Below, one piece after another: positions 11,440 to 22,700 of a stretch of 64,000 bases of DNA; position 1 is the first letter of the stretch; each line of letters opens with the position of its first letter. The notes beneath the pieces are model-generated. The model had not been told where the DNA came from. It did no database searches and saw nothing but the letters and a program-made list of their open reading frames with translations. The DNA is taken from assembly GCF_003597395.2 (NCBI RefSeq), contig NC_133771.1:131701064-131765063 (forward strand), given 5' to 3'. The translations under genes and the position numbers were made by a program. The DNA comes from Chelonoidis abingdonii (taxonomy: Eukaryota; Chordata; Testudines; Testudinidae).

Positions 11440-11658
11440 AGCTGGCAAGAAGGAACTGAGGAGCGGATGGGCCGGCAGGAGTATATATCAGGCGCCATAG
11501 CGGCGCCACTCCAGGGGGCGACCTGCTGGCCCACTGAGTGTTGCTAGGGTAAAAAGTCTCAGAAGAACGTGTACGTGGCGCGCGCACACCTAATTGGAAT
11601 GGATATGAGCAACACATCTTGAAGAACAACAGTTACAAAGGTGAGTAACCGTCTTTTT
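11440..11658 (-). repeat. DIRS right inverted terminal repeat
   Basis: It is the inverted copy of 7548-7725, with TATATA at 11492-11497. Beyond the shared part it extends to a unique edge, ACAAAG|GTGAGTAACCG (11636-11651), that is copied in the internal complementary region. Confidence 0.88.
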
Positions 11659-13072
11659 CTCCTTGATGACCGCTCCCCTCCCCTTGGTTCACTCTACTTC
11701 CCTGTAAGCTAACAACCCTCCCCTCCCACCTTCAATCACTGCTTGCAGAGGCAATAAAGTGATTGTTGCTTCATATTCATGCATTCTTTATTAATTCATC
11801 ACACAAATAGAGGGATAACTGACAAGGTAGTCCGGGAGGGGGTGAGGGAGGAGGGAAGGACACGGCCACACTTCACTTTAAAACTTATTGAATGCCAGCT
11901 TTCTGTTGCTTGGGCAGTCCTCTGGGGTGGAGTGGTTGAGTACCCAGATGGCACCCCACTGCTTTCTTGGGCATCTGGGTGAGGAGGCTATGGAACTTGA
12001 GGACGAGGGTGGTTGGTTACGCAGGGGCTGTAGCCACGGTCTTTGTTCATGCTTCCTTTCCTGAACCTCAACCATACAACGGAGCATATCAGTTTGTTCC
12101 TCCGGTAGCCTCAGCATTGTCTCTTGCCTTCTGTCACCAAGCTGATGCCACCTATCATCTTTAGCCCGCCACCTGTCCTCGCTTTCATATTGTGCTTTCC
12201 TGCACTCTGACATTGTCTGCCTCCACGCATTCTGTTGGGCTCTTTCAGTGTGGGAGGACTACATGAGCTCAGAGAACATTTCATCCCGAGTGTGGTTTTT
12301 TTCACCTTCTAATCTTCACTAGCCTCTGGAAGGAGAAGATAGTGTGAGCGTAGAAACATTTGCAGCTGGTGGAGGGGAAAAAAAAAAGGGGGCGTGGTAG
12401 TTAAAAAGACACATTTTAGAGAACAATGAGTAGACTCTCTTTATTTAAAATGGGTTGGCTATTTAAAAGGAGAGGCTGCGGTTTTTGGGTTAACATGCAG
12501 TACAAACTCAACTATTGCCCCCTACCCCTCCCACACCCAGTTCTCTGGGATGATCGCTTCACCCCTCCCCCTAACAGTGGGAAACATTTCTGTTCAGCCA
12601 CAGGCAAACAGCCCAGCACAAACAGGCATTTCTGAATGTCCCTTTAATAAAATCACCCTATTTCAAGCAGGTAACCATGAACGATATCACTCTCCTGAGG
12701 ATAACACAGAGAGATAAAGAACGGATGTTGTTTGAATGCCAGCAAACTCCGGGGCCATACGCTGTGTTATGCAGTGATTCCAGACTAAGTGCTACTGGCC
12801 TGGCATGGTAAAGTGTCCTACCATGGAGGATGGTATAAAGCTGTCCACCCCAGAAACCTTTTGCAAAGGCTTTGGGAGTCCATCCTGGATAGCTTCACTG
12901 AGATGTCTTTGGAGGATTTCAGCTCCATCCTTAGACATGTTAACAGACTTTTCCAGTAGCTGTACTGGCTGCGAATGCCAAGGCAAATTAATCATTAAAC
13001 ACACTAGCTTTTAAACTATTTAAACGGCTTTGTCGTGTGGACGGGTGTAGGGTTAAATCGATGTAACGCAGC
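11659..13072. other. 3' part of the Harbinger element
   Basis: Harbinger sequence resumes after the DIRS. It holds the minus-strand accessory frame (11878-12305) and then about 700 bases of non-coding tail without a recognisable frame (12306-13072). Confidence 0.6.
11878..12305 (-). pseudogene. Harbinger accessory (Myb/SANT-like) protein, C-terminal remnant
   Basis: The minus-strand frame contains ESEDRWRAKDDRWHQLGDRR, then QETMLRLPEEQTDMLRCMVE, a helical coiled-coil-like stretch, and a Ser/Pro-rich end closing with CPSNRKLAFNKF. This is the C-terminal half of the second Harbinger protein, whose N-terminal Myb/SANT-like domain helps bind the element. That domain is not seen here; a copy of it seems to lie at 35834-36040. 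It converges with the transposase gene. Confidence 0.65.
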
Positions 13073-13101
13073 TAAATTCGACCTGAACTCATAGTGTAGA
13101 C
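13073..13101 (-). repeat. Right terminal inverted repeat of the Harbinger element
   Basis: It is the reverse complement of the left end at 5236-5264, ending CATAGTGTAGAC. The same TAGTGTAGAC motif ends the other Harbinger copies at about 37612 and 56095. Confidence 0.75.
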
Positions 13102-13167
13102 TAGGGCTAATTTAGCTTCAGTCAAACACTTGTGACTGGTTATTGTTTATGCAGTGTACTATGTGCA

Positions 13168-13206
13168 GTATAAAAGATATTACCTCACCCACCTTGCCTC
13201 TCTGGT
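13168..13206 (+). repeat. Penelope-like 3'-end scrap
   Basis: 'ATAAAAGATATTACCTCACC' with CACCTTGCCTCTC after it matches the end found in inverted form at 27926-28139. Only about 39 bases remain, just upstream of a CEP43 exon. Confidence 0.55.
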
Positions 13207-13758
13207 TAGTGTTTAGTTAACTTTTGGCACATTCCTAATTGTAATGAAAATCTGTACGATCTGTTAATCTGAAATATTGCTTTTCTGCTTAAACCTTTCG
13301 TATTTTTCATCAGAAGTATTTTTAAAAGAAAACTGAAGCATTTGTATGACAAAATATTCACTGAGATGAATATAGTGAAGTTAGAAGGGATCACCAAATT
13401 TAATGGGGTCTGCCCTATAAGCAGAGAGAGTGAAATCCAGGTGATAGCATTTATTATCATTCCTGGTCAGGATAGTCATTTAAACGAAAGGAATGTTTAC
13501 CAGACTTTCAGAAGTAGTGCATTCAGCTCTTTCACTTACACCAAGAATGTGTTTAAATACACATTAATAAATTAGTCAGAAGAAAACTTAATTTGAAAAT
13601 AGTTCTGGCTTAGAATTGCTAAAGTGGTTGCACAATGTCACAATTTGTATGTAGTGAAGGGCAAAGAGTTTTGCATGCTTTGTTGTCGTCATTTGGCATT
13701 CTGACACAGTCTTGTAGAATCTTAAGTATGTTGTTTTCTTTGTGCAACTTTGGTTTAG
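13207..13758. other. Intron, nothing recognised
   Basis: AT-rich sequence before the exon at 13759; the short frames do not resemble any family. Confidence 0.5.
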
Positions 13759-13839
13759 GTAGTTCCAGTTCTGTCTGACATGCGTTCTTCATCAAAATCA
13801 CCCGATGGAAGATCAAATACACATCCAATATCGAGTAAG
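13759..13839 (+). CDS. CEP43: CEP43 coding exon (27 codons)
   Basis: The acceptor is TTTAG before 13759 and the donor is GTAAGT at 13840; both ends are phase 0. The translation is VVPVLSDMRSSSKSPDG followed by a Ser/Thr-rich tail ending ISSK. The length of 27 codons fits the low-complexity linker that follows the conserved block in FOP, where a LSDxxSxxKSPxG pattern is expected. A second CCAG at 13765-13768 could act as an acceptor but would shift the frame. The exon sits between two introns of about 11 kb, both full of transposons. Confidence 0.9.
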
Positions 13840-15658
13840 GTAAGTTAGCTACATAAAAGGAAACACTAAATAATGTAAGAATTTTTGTATAAGTTCATTA
13901 AAAAGCGTTGTTGTTTTTTAATGTAAAAGACTATTATTGCAGAAGTGCTGAGTGATTCATTTAGCAGGAATCTTTTGGCCATCATACTCAGCTGGTTGAG
14001 GCTCTGGTCTTTCTTTTCCAAACATTTTTGAAATATAGAAGAGCTGTGTAAATCCTTATGTAGTGACAGTGGAAGTTGAAATACTGGTCATTTAATTTAA
14101 TTTATCAATAATGCCTTACATGGGAGATGTATAATCAAGCTCTTAAATGGACTTTGCTTGGTGCTAATCATCCATCTTTCAGACATGAAGCTGTATGCTT
14201 AATCTGAAGATGCTCAGTCTGAAAGTATTTAGTTAGTTGCAATATTAAGGACTTTCTGCATGCTGTTTTAATGTAAAACGTTGTGAAGATTGTCATAGGA
14301 TGTGTTGCAGCATGCTGTTAGATAAGCAGTACAGAAAATTAGGTGTCATGGCAAGTTATAGCCATGTCTTAAATGTGTTTGGCACAAGGTGAGGGGCTCA
14401 TTGTCACAACAAGTGATGATATCACATCATGAGATAAACACTGATGTGTTGCTGTGTTAATGAAGTGATCCTATACATTTTCTAGTCAAAACAAAAAAAG
14501 ACTACTCTGGACACTTGTGCTCATCCAAGGTTAGTCCACTTCACTTCCTCCTCAATAACAAGGTTTCCTTTTTGAGTTTTTATTTTAGATGCGTAAAAAC
14601 TGAAACTAGTTTTGTTGCTTCCCATTTTACTCCAGTTTTGGGGAATTTGAATGTGGATGTGGAGTACATTAAGTGGTGCATTCCAGCAGTAGTTTCAAAG
14701 TCCTAGTGTTTCTGTTTTCCCTCTGATACATATATCAGCAGTTCTGAATGACACATCACTTACAGCTTAGTCTCTAACCGCCACCTTGCTTCTCAAAAAT
14801 ACTTTAGAATAGAGAACAAAAACTGGATTCATTTTTTTGTATGTAAAAATAAAACTAAATTTTAAAAAGAAAATTCATGTGATGAAGGCAGGGGAGTCCA
14901 ATTGCTGTAAAATAGGATAGAATAGTACAGCTTGTTATGAAGGAGGGGACAGAAAAACTCATATGGTAGAAGCTGCTTAATTGGAACACCCTGCTGAATT
15001 CCCATCATCTTGATTTCACAGCTGTTTCAATTAAGTAGTTTCCCTAAATATTACTTAAGATTATCACCGTATGTTTCTCCAACTTGAATTGCTTAACTGA
15101 TGCTTGGTTATATACTAGCTATATTATTACTGCAGAGATCTTGCTTTAAAATTGGTAATTTATTTCAATTATCAAAACATTAAAATTGGCACAAACTATA
15201 CATCACTGAATGTTTTCTGGCTGTCACTATGTAGAACAGAGGAAAAGTGTACTGATAAGTTTTGACTTTCATTAACACCTGTATCTGTATTAGGCCAGAA
15301 GTCATCCCAGCAAAGTACCTTTGAGCAACTACACTTCTTTTAAAGCAGCAACACACTTATTCTGTTTTAACAGGGAAAACTTGTTTTCAGAACTTATGCC
15401 ACTAATGTAATTATTCACATCTTATATAAATGGCTTCAGCTGTCACTCAGATTAAAAAAAAAGTATATCTGAATAAAGCACATTACAGCTGAAGGCATAT
15501 TACAACATTCAAAAAAAAGTTTGAAATGTCAACGTGCATAGCAAGAAAAAGAATCCAGAAAACTAGTAACGAGTGGCTGCTTTGGAATTTTTCATTCATT
15601 TCTTTTGTTTAAGAGAGTGGAAATTTTTACTTTTGGTGCTGGCATTGCCTTGACAGTA
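13840..15658. other. Intron, nothing recognised
   Basis: AT-rich intron of 1.8 kb. I see no coding frame, no clear repeat family and no inverted repeat. Confidence 0.5.
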
Positions 15659-15850
15659 TACACCTCTACCCCGATATAACGCTGTCTTTGGGAGCCAAAA
15701 AAGTTTACTGCATTATAGGTGAAACCGCATTATATCGAACTTGCTTTGATCTGCCAGAGTGTGCGCCCCCCCCGCCCCACAGCATTGCTTTACCATGTTA
15801 TATTCGAATTTGTGTTATATCAGGTCGTGTTATATCGAGGTAGAGGTGTA
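15659..15850. mobile_element. Mariner/Tc1-type MITE with TA flanks
   Basis: The ends are TACACCTCTACCCCGATATA and its inverse ending GGTAGAGGTGTA, about 22 bp inverted with few mismatches and bounded by TA on both sides. Length is 192 bp and there is no coding. The inner part repeats 'TTATATCG' motifs. Confidence 0.85.
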
Positions 15851-16084
15851 ACTGGCTTTCCTGTTTCCTGAATGTCTACAAACTCCATTTTAGTAAATTT
15901 GTGCACTACTTTGTCATGCTGAGTATACAATGTTGAGTTGTTCCCTGAAAATAGGCATATAAATGACAAAATTACCTGGAAAATCAGTTATCCTTACAGA
16001 GCTTTTGTGCAGTTTGTGTGCAGTGGACGCTTCTGCTGGTCCTTGACTTAGAAATCCTCTTTTGTGTCTGACTAATTACCCACT

Positions 16085-16640
16085 GTGCTTTTTATGATAC
16101 CAGGCCCACTTGGTATATTTCCAAGGGTTCTGAAGGAGCTTAAGTATAAAGTGTTTGAACCACTAGCAAAACTGTGCAATCTCTCATTAAAAACAGCTAC
16201 TGTACTGGAGAATTGGAGGATAGTAAACGTGTCTATGGATGATTTGTGGAATTGCAGGGCAGTAAACCGTATATCTGTACCTGCTAAATAGGTTAAAATT
16301 ATAATTAAAAAATAGAATAATAAAATACCTGGAAGATCATATTACGTTAGGATCTAACTAGCATGGTGTCTGCATAGGAAATAGTATCTCACTGATCTAC
16401 TAGAATTCTTGCAACATGTCAAAGTAGTGGATAAAGTTGATATAATTTATGAAAAATGAAATCATGGGATGAAAGGCAAATTATTAGATCATAACCTGGC
16501 TAAGAGGAAAAATAAAAGGAAAAATGTACTCATAGCAAAAAGTTGACAGCAGGATGCCTTAAGCTTATATGTCATACCCAGTGTTTTAATATATTTATAA
16601 TCTGGAAAAGAGATGAGCAGGGAGATATCTAAATTTATGT
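16085..16640 (+). mobile_element. CR1 LINE fragment, plus orientation
   Basis: Translation gives PRVLKELKYKVFEPLAKLCN and NWRIVNV, the CR1 reverse-transcriptase segment around SPGxDGIHxRVLKEL. Further on, 'TCTACTAGAATTCTT' and the following bases match the CR1 stretch encoding LLEFF. Heavily decayed and truncated at both ends. Confidence 0.7.
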
Positions 16641-16648
16641 AAGAGACA

Positions 16649-17870
16649 GTTCTTTGAATGATTGCGCATGTCAGTTCCACTTCAGGGGGTGGGATGGGCG
16701 GTGTGTGTGTGCAGTTATGAGAGATTTTTCCCTTAGTGGTACCCATTTGAATGGCACATGCGCCCTTTGCTGCATATTCCACCTTGCAAAGATATAAAGG
16801 GCAGAGCTGCTGCCCACCCCCCTCAGTTCCTTCTTGCGGCCTTTGACAGTTGTTGGAAAATGTGATTTTTGCTATTGCAGGTTTTTTCCTATGTTTATAT
16901 GGTTGTTACTCGTTTCAGTAATTTCAGTAGTTTAAACTGTTTATGGAAAAGAGTTTTCTTTTGAAGTGTTTGTAAATATTTTGGTTCCCATTGCTGGGTT
17001 ATGCCTTGGTCACTGGGTTTCAAGCCCTGCTTTCCTTCAAGAAACTGATGCCAGCGCGTGACCTGCAGTCCAATTGCCTGAAGTGTCTTGGGGAATCTCA
17101 CATCAGGGACCGTTTTCAAATTTGCAGGACTTTAATCCAAGAACCAAGACAGAGACAGGGAGCCAGGCCTAAGTTTCTTCTCAGGGAAGTGGCTTTGTGT
17201 CCACCCTCAGAGTGATCCCACTCAAGGAAGGTAGCGAGTGCATCTGTGTCAATCAGAAATGCTCCGTCTCCGAAGTACTGAGGAAGAGCTACCAGAAGAT
17301 GGTATGTAAGGGTTCAGTATCTGGGAGAGCAAAGTCCTCAGCACCGAAGTTTAGCAGACATTTGTACAAGTACGACAGAGTGCACTCCACATCCACTCCG
17401 AGACAGTCATCTGCTCAGCAGGGACTATCAGCATCAGCACCTCTGAGGTGGCTTCGTCTGGTTCAACGGTACAGGAGATTATCCCGGTACCGTCTGCTCC
17501 GGAAGCTATGCGGCAGCATGGGACCTACTGAGTGTCTCAGGATCCGCTTTGCGAACAATCCAGGAGTCTTCTTGCCCAGTACCAGCACCTGCTGTAACTG
17601 TATCATCCCGGCAGATGGTACCATCCATGCCTCCAGTCTTCCACCTGCCTCTTTGTTTGCCTCTACTGTCCAAAGGGAAGCTGGCCATAATCTTACCATA
17701 ACTGCTGTGTCCGGGCTCCCAACATTAATCGCCAGCACCAATGGGAACAGCCCCTTCCTAAGAGGCTGATTTATCTTCGGACTCTGAGGTTGTGTCTGTG
17801 TCACAGCCAGACCAGGAACAACTCCATTCCTCTTCCACCACCTACCATCCTTTTTAAAGGCGAACATTTA
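16649..17870 (+). mobile_element. DIRS 5' fragment: terminal repeat and gag remnant
   Basis: The left part (16649-16845) has the same layout as the other DIRS ends: an edge with TTCTTTGAATGATTGCGCAT, an A+T box (GATATAAAG at about 16790) and CCCCTCAGTTCCTTCTTG. A gag-like frame follows with CLKCLGESHIRDR (about 17078) and a Ser/Pro-rich tail to about 17770. RT, recombinase and the right end are absent; the fragment stops where hAT sequence begins near 17870. Confidence 0.65.
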
Positions 17871-20800
17871 TTGAATATTCAATCATAAAGGACATTATTT
17901 TTATTCATCAAACAAACTCAAGAAACTAAAACTTAACTTATTTTTTTTAAATTAAACAACTAAACTTTACTTAAAAAATGAGACACAAAATACCAAACTT
18001 TTGCTGTAGTGATAACCAGGCGTATACAAAGATACAGTCAATTTTCATTATCTTTATCTTTAACCAGATAATGAGCTAACCTAAATTGACCAAAACAGAT
18101 TAAGGTTTCTTCTTCTTCCTGTCCTAGAGAGTATGTCGCTCGCCAGGTGTTATGGACTTATTTACAATGATATGACTGAGGAATTTAACTGACAAAGCCA
18201 ATTCTTGTTCAGTGTACAAAATCATAAGTGAGTTGAGGCACTGTTGGGACATTGTGCTTCTTAGTTTGTTTTTTACATGTGCTACTTTCGAAAAGGCTCT
18301 TTCACGTGAACAGCTTGTAACAGGTAAGAGTGCAAAGCATTGAACAGGTTTGTAAAAGGCCTGGAACATGGAAGACTGATCCGATTCCTTTAGCCAATGA
18401 AGCCACTCTCTGGTGGTGGTCATAGTGGCTACCTTTAGGAACAGATCCGTCATAATCCCAAAGCAATCTGACTTCAGCTTCCAACTCATCCAAGGACACT
18501 TTAAATTTGTTGGCAATGATTCTCATATTGTCCCTGCCAATGTCTCAGCTCAGCAGTTTTCCCATTGCAGTCACAATTTTACAAGTCTCCTGTTCAAATT
18601 GCTGGTCAGTGCCGGTAATCACTGAGTCTAGGAGTGAGTAAAATGAAGTTATTCTCTCCTGCTTCTCTTTTGTATCAAAGTGATGCTGGGATGCAGACAC
18701 GTCATCAATATGAGTGGCTGTTTTTCTCTTCTTAACTGGGGGAATCGATATATCATTCTCTACACACATTTTCACACTGTCATTGAAAATAGATTGAAAA
18801 TATTCTGGGACACTTCTCATCGCAGCGAAAGAGTTACTCAAGCTTTTCACCCCTGTCATTGCAGTAAGTAAGTTGAGATCTGGAGCTTGAAGAGCCTTAC
18901 TCACTTTTACCCCTTCTGGAGAACAGGGTATATCATGTGAAGGGCAAAGATGAACTTGAATGAATTTAGTTCATGGATAAGGCCCCTGGCTTTTATTTTA
19001 GCGTCAGCAAGACGAGTTGTTTTGATAATCTCTTGTAAAGCTTGTAAAATAATGGAGTAGTCTTGTTTTACAGCAGCCACTGCTTCTGCTCTGCATGCCC
19101 ATCTTGTGTTTGATAATGACTTCAAAGTCTTCAACTGGGATCCTACATCTTGTGAAATCTTCTCAATTACTGCATGTCACATAGGACTCCCCTCCATGAA
19201 GGCATAAACAGTCTGACTAACACCAAAAAAATCATACAGCTCTGTTTCCTTTACTTGAAGTGAATGCATCTTCTAGGACGAGCTTAAAACAATGTGCGTA
19301 GTAGTGTAGATAGAGTATTTAATTGTTTGTTTGTTTCTTTACATTTCATTTGAACTCCCACAGTACATCCAGACATAGTAGATGCACCATCAAAACAGAC
19401 AGACATCACTGGTGACCAGTCAATTTTAAGAATGCCAAGGATGTCATTTAACTGGTCAAAAATAGATTGAGCATCAGCTGTTAACAGTCTCTGAACAGAC
19501 ACAAAATGTTCAACTGGACTTTGTTTTTCCTTGTCAGAATACCGCACTACAATGGATATCTGCTCATGGTGTCCACAGTCAGTGTTGTCAGCAATTATTG
19601 AGACCATTTTTCCATTTAGTGAAGACACAATCTTTTGTTGCACAACATTGTGCAAGGCCACAATTAAAGCATTTTGGATGCGATTACTCAGATAGGTAGC
19701 GTTTCAAGGAGATTGTTGCACATGCTTTGCCATTATGGGATCATATTTTTGGAGCATATTGACAAGATTTTAGAAATAAACCATTCTCAAAACTGTCAGC
19801 TTTTTCATTGACCTCTGAATGGTCTCTCACCTTTCGCCAAACACAGAACAATGTCAATCAGACGCTCCATTATGCTTTGGTTATGGCACCATTCTTCTTG
19901 TTTTGACAGATAAGCCTGCTTGCCCTCAACCAACAATACATCAGTAGGTTTCCCTTCATTAAAACTTTACCATGAAGCACAGCTCAACGCATGAGATTTT
20001 GACATTTGGTCGTTTTTAAAACATTTGTTAGCCCTGTGCCAGTTTCTGAATCCCTTATTAATAAATGCTGGATCAGTGTGACCTTTGTTTGCTGCATCAT
20101 TAGAGGAGAAGAAATGGCAGTAAAAGCAAAATTCTGCATCCTTTGATGGGCTATATTCTAACCACCTACCCTTTCATACCAATCAGACTGAAAACTTTTT
20201 TTTTTTTTGTTTATTCCCTATTTTACTTCTAGGAAACATGCTCAGTCTAGGCTGATAAAGACCTCTAGATAATAGAGACGAGCGTTCTAATCTGTTTTTT
20301 GGAATATCACAGACCGAGTCATCAGATGCAATGTTTGATGGCTTTGAATAGGAACTATGCTGACCTGAACTAAGAGACAAAGTCTGTTTCTGTTGGTCAT
20401 TACTCAGTTTATTGCAATCACTGAAACTGGTGGCGGCATTATCTTCATGTAAGTTCTTAACCGAGAAGTCTGAGGTATTTGCACTACTATCAGCACATTC
20501 ATTATAATTTAGTTTGCCTGCTCCTTTTCTTATCTTAACAACGGACCAAACCATATTTTAAAATTAAAAGGGGGTATCATACGATTGAATTAAAAGGTAA
20601 AGCCACAGGCTTGTTATGCTGTTTCAGTAGAGTACACGTGACAAAGATTACAAACGCTGTAGACGCTGTGCTGGGCACACCTGATGCAGCCGCTTATATA
20701 GGTCAAAGAATTTTCTAGAATAGTAGTCGGAGGGGGAGAGGGGAGGACCAATGGTAATGCGGCGGCACCGCAGTAGTGGGGACGCATGCTGGGAGCGAAC

Positions 20801-21200
20801 GTGGGCTTTTTATACATTTCTACAACATCTATATTACGCAATTCGGTGCTGATTGCATAATACAACAATCCAAACTTTAAAACGAAAAGAGCATATCATG
20901 CGATTTAAATTAAAACACACAGCCACTTTTTTCATGCTGCCCTTGCAACGCCTCCAGGTACCTCCCCCAGAGCTTCTACTGGCCACGGTTCTCAGTTCCC
21001 GGCCAATGGAAGCTGTGGGGGTGGTGCCTGGAGTAACACATGGAGCTCTTCCCTGCCCCCACCCCCCCGAGGCCCAGGGACGTGGTGCTGACCGCTTCTG
21101 AGAGCGGTGTGGAGCCTGCGGCACCACGGGGGTGCAAGTCCCATGGGCCGGATCCAAAGCCCTGAGGGGCCAGAGCCAGGCCGTAGTTTGCCCACCCCTG
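17871..21200 (-). mobile_element. hAT element with ZMYM1-like transposase, reverse
   Basis: A minus-strand hAT transposase remnant covers 18124-20554. The right edge, TAGTTTGCCCACCCCTG (21184-21200), is a hAT terminus (CAGGGGTGGGCAAACTA when inverted), followed by CATTAGGA. I cannot find a matching left end with the same 8 bases, so the left is truncated or the right end belongs to a separate MITE. Between gene and right edge lies a direct duplication (about 20566-20614 and 20877-20928). Confidence 0.65.
18124..20554 (-). pseudogene. hAT transposase (ZMYM1/DUF4371-like), broken
   Basis: The N-terminus begins MVWSVVKIRKGAGKLNY (20554) with a Ser-rich region. A cysteine-rich TTF-type zinc-finger part follows near 20130-19950 (KDAEFCFYCHFFSS, then GFRNWHRANKCF). 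The DUF4371/RNase H-like core follows: SIIADNTDCGHHEQISIVVR and MSVCFDGASTMSG (19661-19284), then NTRWACRAEAV (19110). The C-terminal hAT dimerisation block is CSRERAFSKVAHVKNKLRST (about 18310). At least five frame breaks separate these parts. A domesticated host gene is unlikely with this many breaks. Confidence 0.8.
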
Positions 21201-22082
21201 CATTAGGATGTGCCTGGGCACACCCTGTGTGCACGCCTATGCTTGGAACACTTAAAAGGAAACTGAACAAAGGTGTAATAAACTGACAGTAGGGAATCAT
21301 TTTGCATTATCAGAAATGTAGTAGAGAAATGCTGTATGTCTTTTCTATCTTCTGTGGAAAATTTTGTTTTGTACATATAAAGTGATTGCTTTGATAGCAA
21401 GCTTTACATAAACATCAGAATGACCATACTAATCAGACCAATGGTCCATCTAGCCCAATATCCTATTTTCTGACAGTGGCTGATGCCAGATGCTTCAGAG
21501 GGAGTGAACAGAATGGGGCAGTTTATCAAGTGAACCATCCCTTGTCCAGTCCCAGCTTCTGTCAGTCAGAGGTTTAGGAACACGTAGAGCATGGGGTTGC
21601 GTCCCTGACCATCTTGACTAATAGCCATTGATACCTATCCTCTATCATCTTCTCTAATTCCTTTTTGAACCCAGTTATACTTTTGGTCTTCATAACATCC
21701 GCTGGCAATGAGTTCCACAGGTTGACTGTGTGTTGTGTTTAAAGTAGTACTTTCTTTTGTTTGTTTTAAATATGCTATCAATTTAATTTCATTGGGTGAC
21801 CCGTGGTAATGTGTTGTGTTATGTGAAGGGGTAAATAACAATTCACTTTCTTCATACCATTCATGTATTTATTGACCTTTATCATTTCCCCCCCAAGTCG
21901 TTTCTTTTCTAAGATGAACAGTCTCAGTCTCTTTAATCTCTCCTCATATTAAACCTGTTCCATACTCCCAATTGTTTTTGTTGCCCTTCTCTGTACTTTT
22001 TCCAATTCTAATTTATTTATTTATTTATTTTTTTGAGATGGGGCATGCAGTACTGTATGCAGTCAGTATTCAGGGTGTGGCC

Positions 22083-22148
22083 ATACCATGGGTTTATACA
22101 GTGGCATTAGTGGCATTACATACCATGGGTTTATACAGTGGCATTAGT
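22083..22148. repeat. Short tandem duplication inside CR1
   Basis: ACCATGGGTTTATACAGTGG with CATTAG after it occurs at about 22085 and again at about 22123, about 38 bases apart. Confidence 0.8.
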
Positions 22149-22700
22149 CGGGACTGTGTTTTCCAATGTACATAACTTTGCATTAATCCCCATTGAATTT
22201 CATTTGCCATTTTGTTGCCCAATCACCAGTTTTGTTAGATCCCTTTGTAACTTTTCAGTCAGCTTTGGATATAACTATCTTGAGTAATTTAGTTTCTTCT
22301 GCAAACTTTGCCACCTCACTGTTTACCCCTTTTTCCAGATCATTTATGAATATATTGAACAGTACTGGTCCCGGTAGAGATCCCTGGGGGACACTGCTAT
22401 TTATCTCTCTCTATCGTGAATACTGACCATTAATTCCTACCCTTTGTTTCCTGTCTTTTAACCAGTTACTGATCCATGGGAGGACCTTTCCATTTATCCC
22501 ATTATTGCCTATTTTGTTTAAGAGCTTTTGATGTGGGACCTTGTGAAAGGCTTTTTGAAAGTCCAGATATGCCTTATCCACTGGATCACCCTTGTCCACA
22601 TGCTTTTTGACCCCCTCAAAGAATTCTAATAGATGGATGAGGCATGATTTCCCTTTACAAAAGCCACATTGACTCTTCCACAGCATATCTGTTAACATAT

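Larger units (their letters stand above)
7548..11658 (+). mobile_element. DIRS-type retrotransposon (tyrosine-recombinase element), nearly complete ends
   Basis: The order is left inverted terminal repeat, gag remnant, reverse transcriptase, RNase H, tyrosine recombinase, internal complementary region, right inverted terminal repeat. This is the DIRS plan: no LTRs, no integrase, and a circle-junction-like internal region. It sits inside Harbinger sequence; the interrupted Harbinger reads CTGTTT at the left junction and CTCCTTGATG at the right. No target duplication is obvious, as expected for recombinase-mediated insertion. gag is internally deleted (a jump after about 7795) and the pol frame has a few stops and frameshifts. 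Confidence 0.9.
5233..13111 (+). mobile_element. PIF/Harbinger element, about 3.7 kb of its own sequence, split by a DIRS insertion
   Basis: Inverted terminal repeats are visible: 'GTCTACACTATGAAATTAG' from 5236 and its degenerate reverse complement ending at 13101 (24 of 29 positions). Inside are a plus-strand transposase (6251-7493) and a minus-strand accessory reading frame (11878-12305) facing it, the two-gene plan of PIF/Harbinger. A SINE (6031-6112) and a whole DIRS element (7548-11658) lie within. The part 5520-5900 repeats the sequence around the transposase start ('GGCAGACAATC...CATGGCAAGCATG' at 5530-5600 and again at 6205-6260), so the 5' part is duplicated or chimeric. The exact 3-bp target duplication is unclear. 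Confidence 0.8.

Noticed and set aside
7548..11658. Endogenous retrovirus or LTR element
   Set aside because: Termini are inverted, not direct; there is a tyrosine recombinase and no integrase or protease, so DIRS fits better.
13769..13839. Alternative CEP43 acceptor at 13768 (CCAG)
   Set aside because: It would remove 10 bases and break the frame to the next exon.
17197..17867. Overlapping frames on both strands as a host gene
   Set aside because: The plus strand is the decayed Ser/Pro-rich tail of a DIRS gag; the minus frame is its shadow.
18124..20554. Domesticated ZMYM1-like host gene
   Set aside because: Five or more frame breaks and no intron structure; the parts appear only as a decayed transposase.
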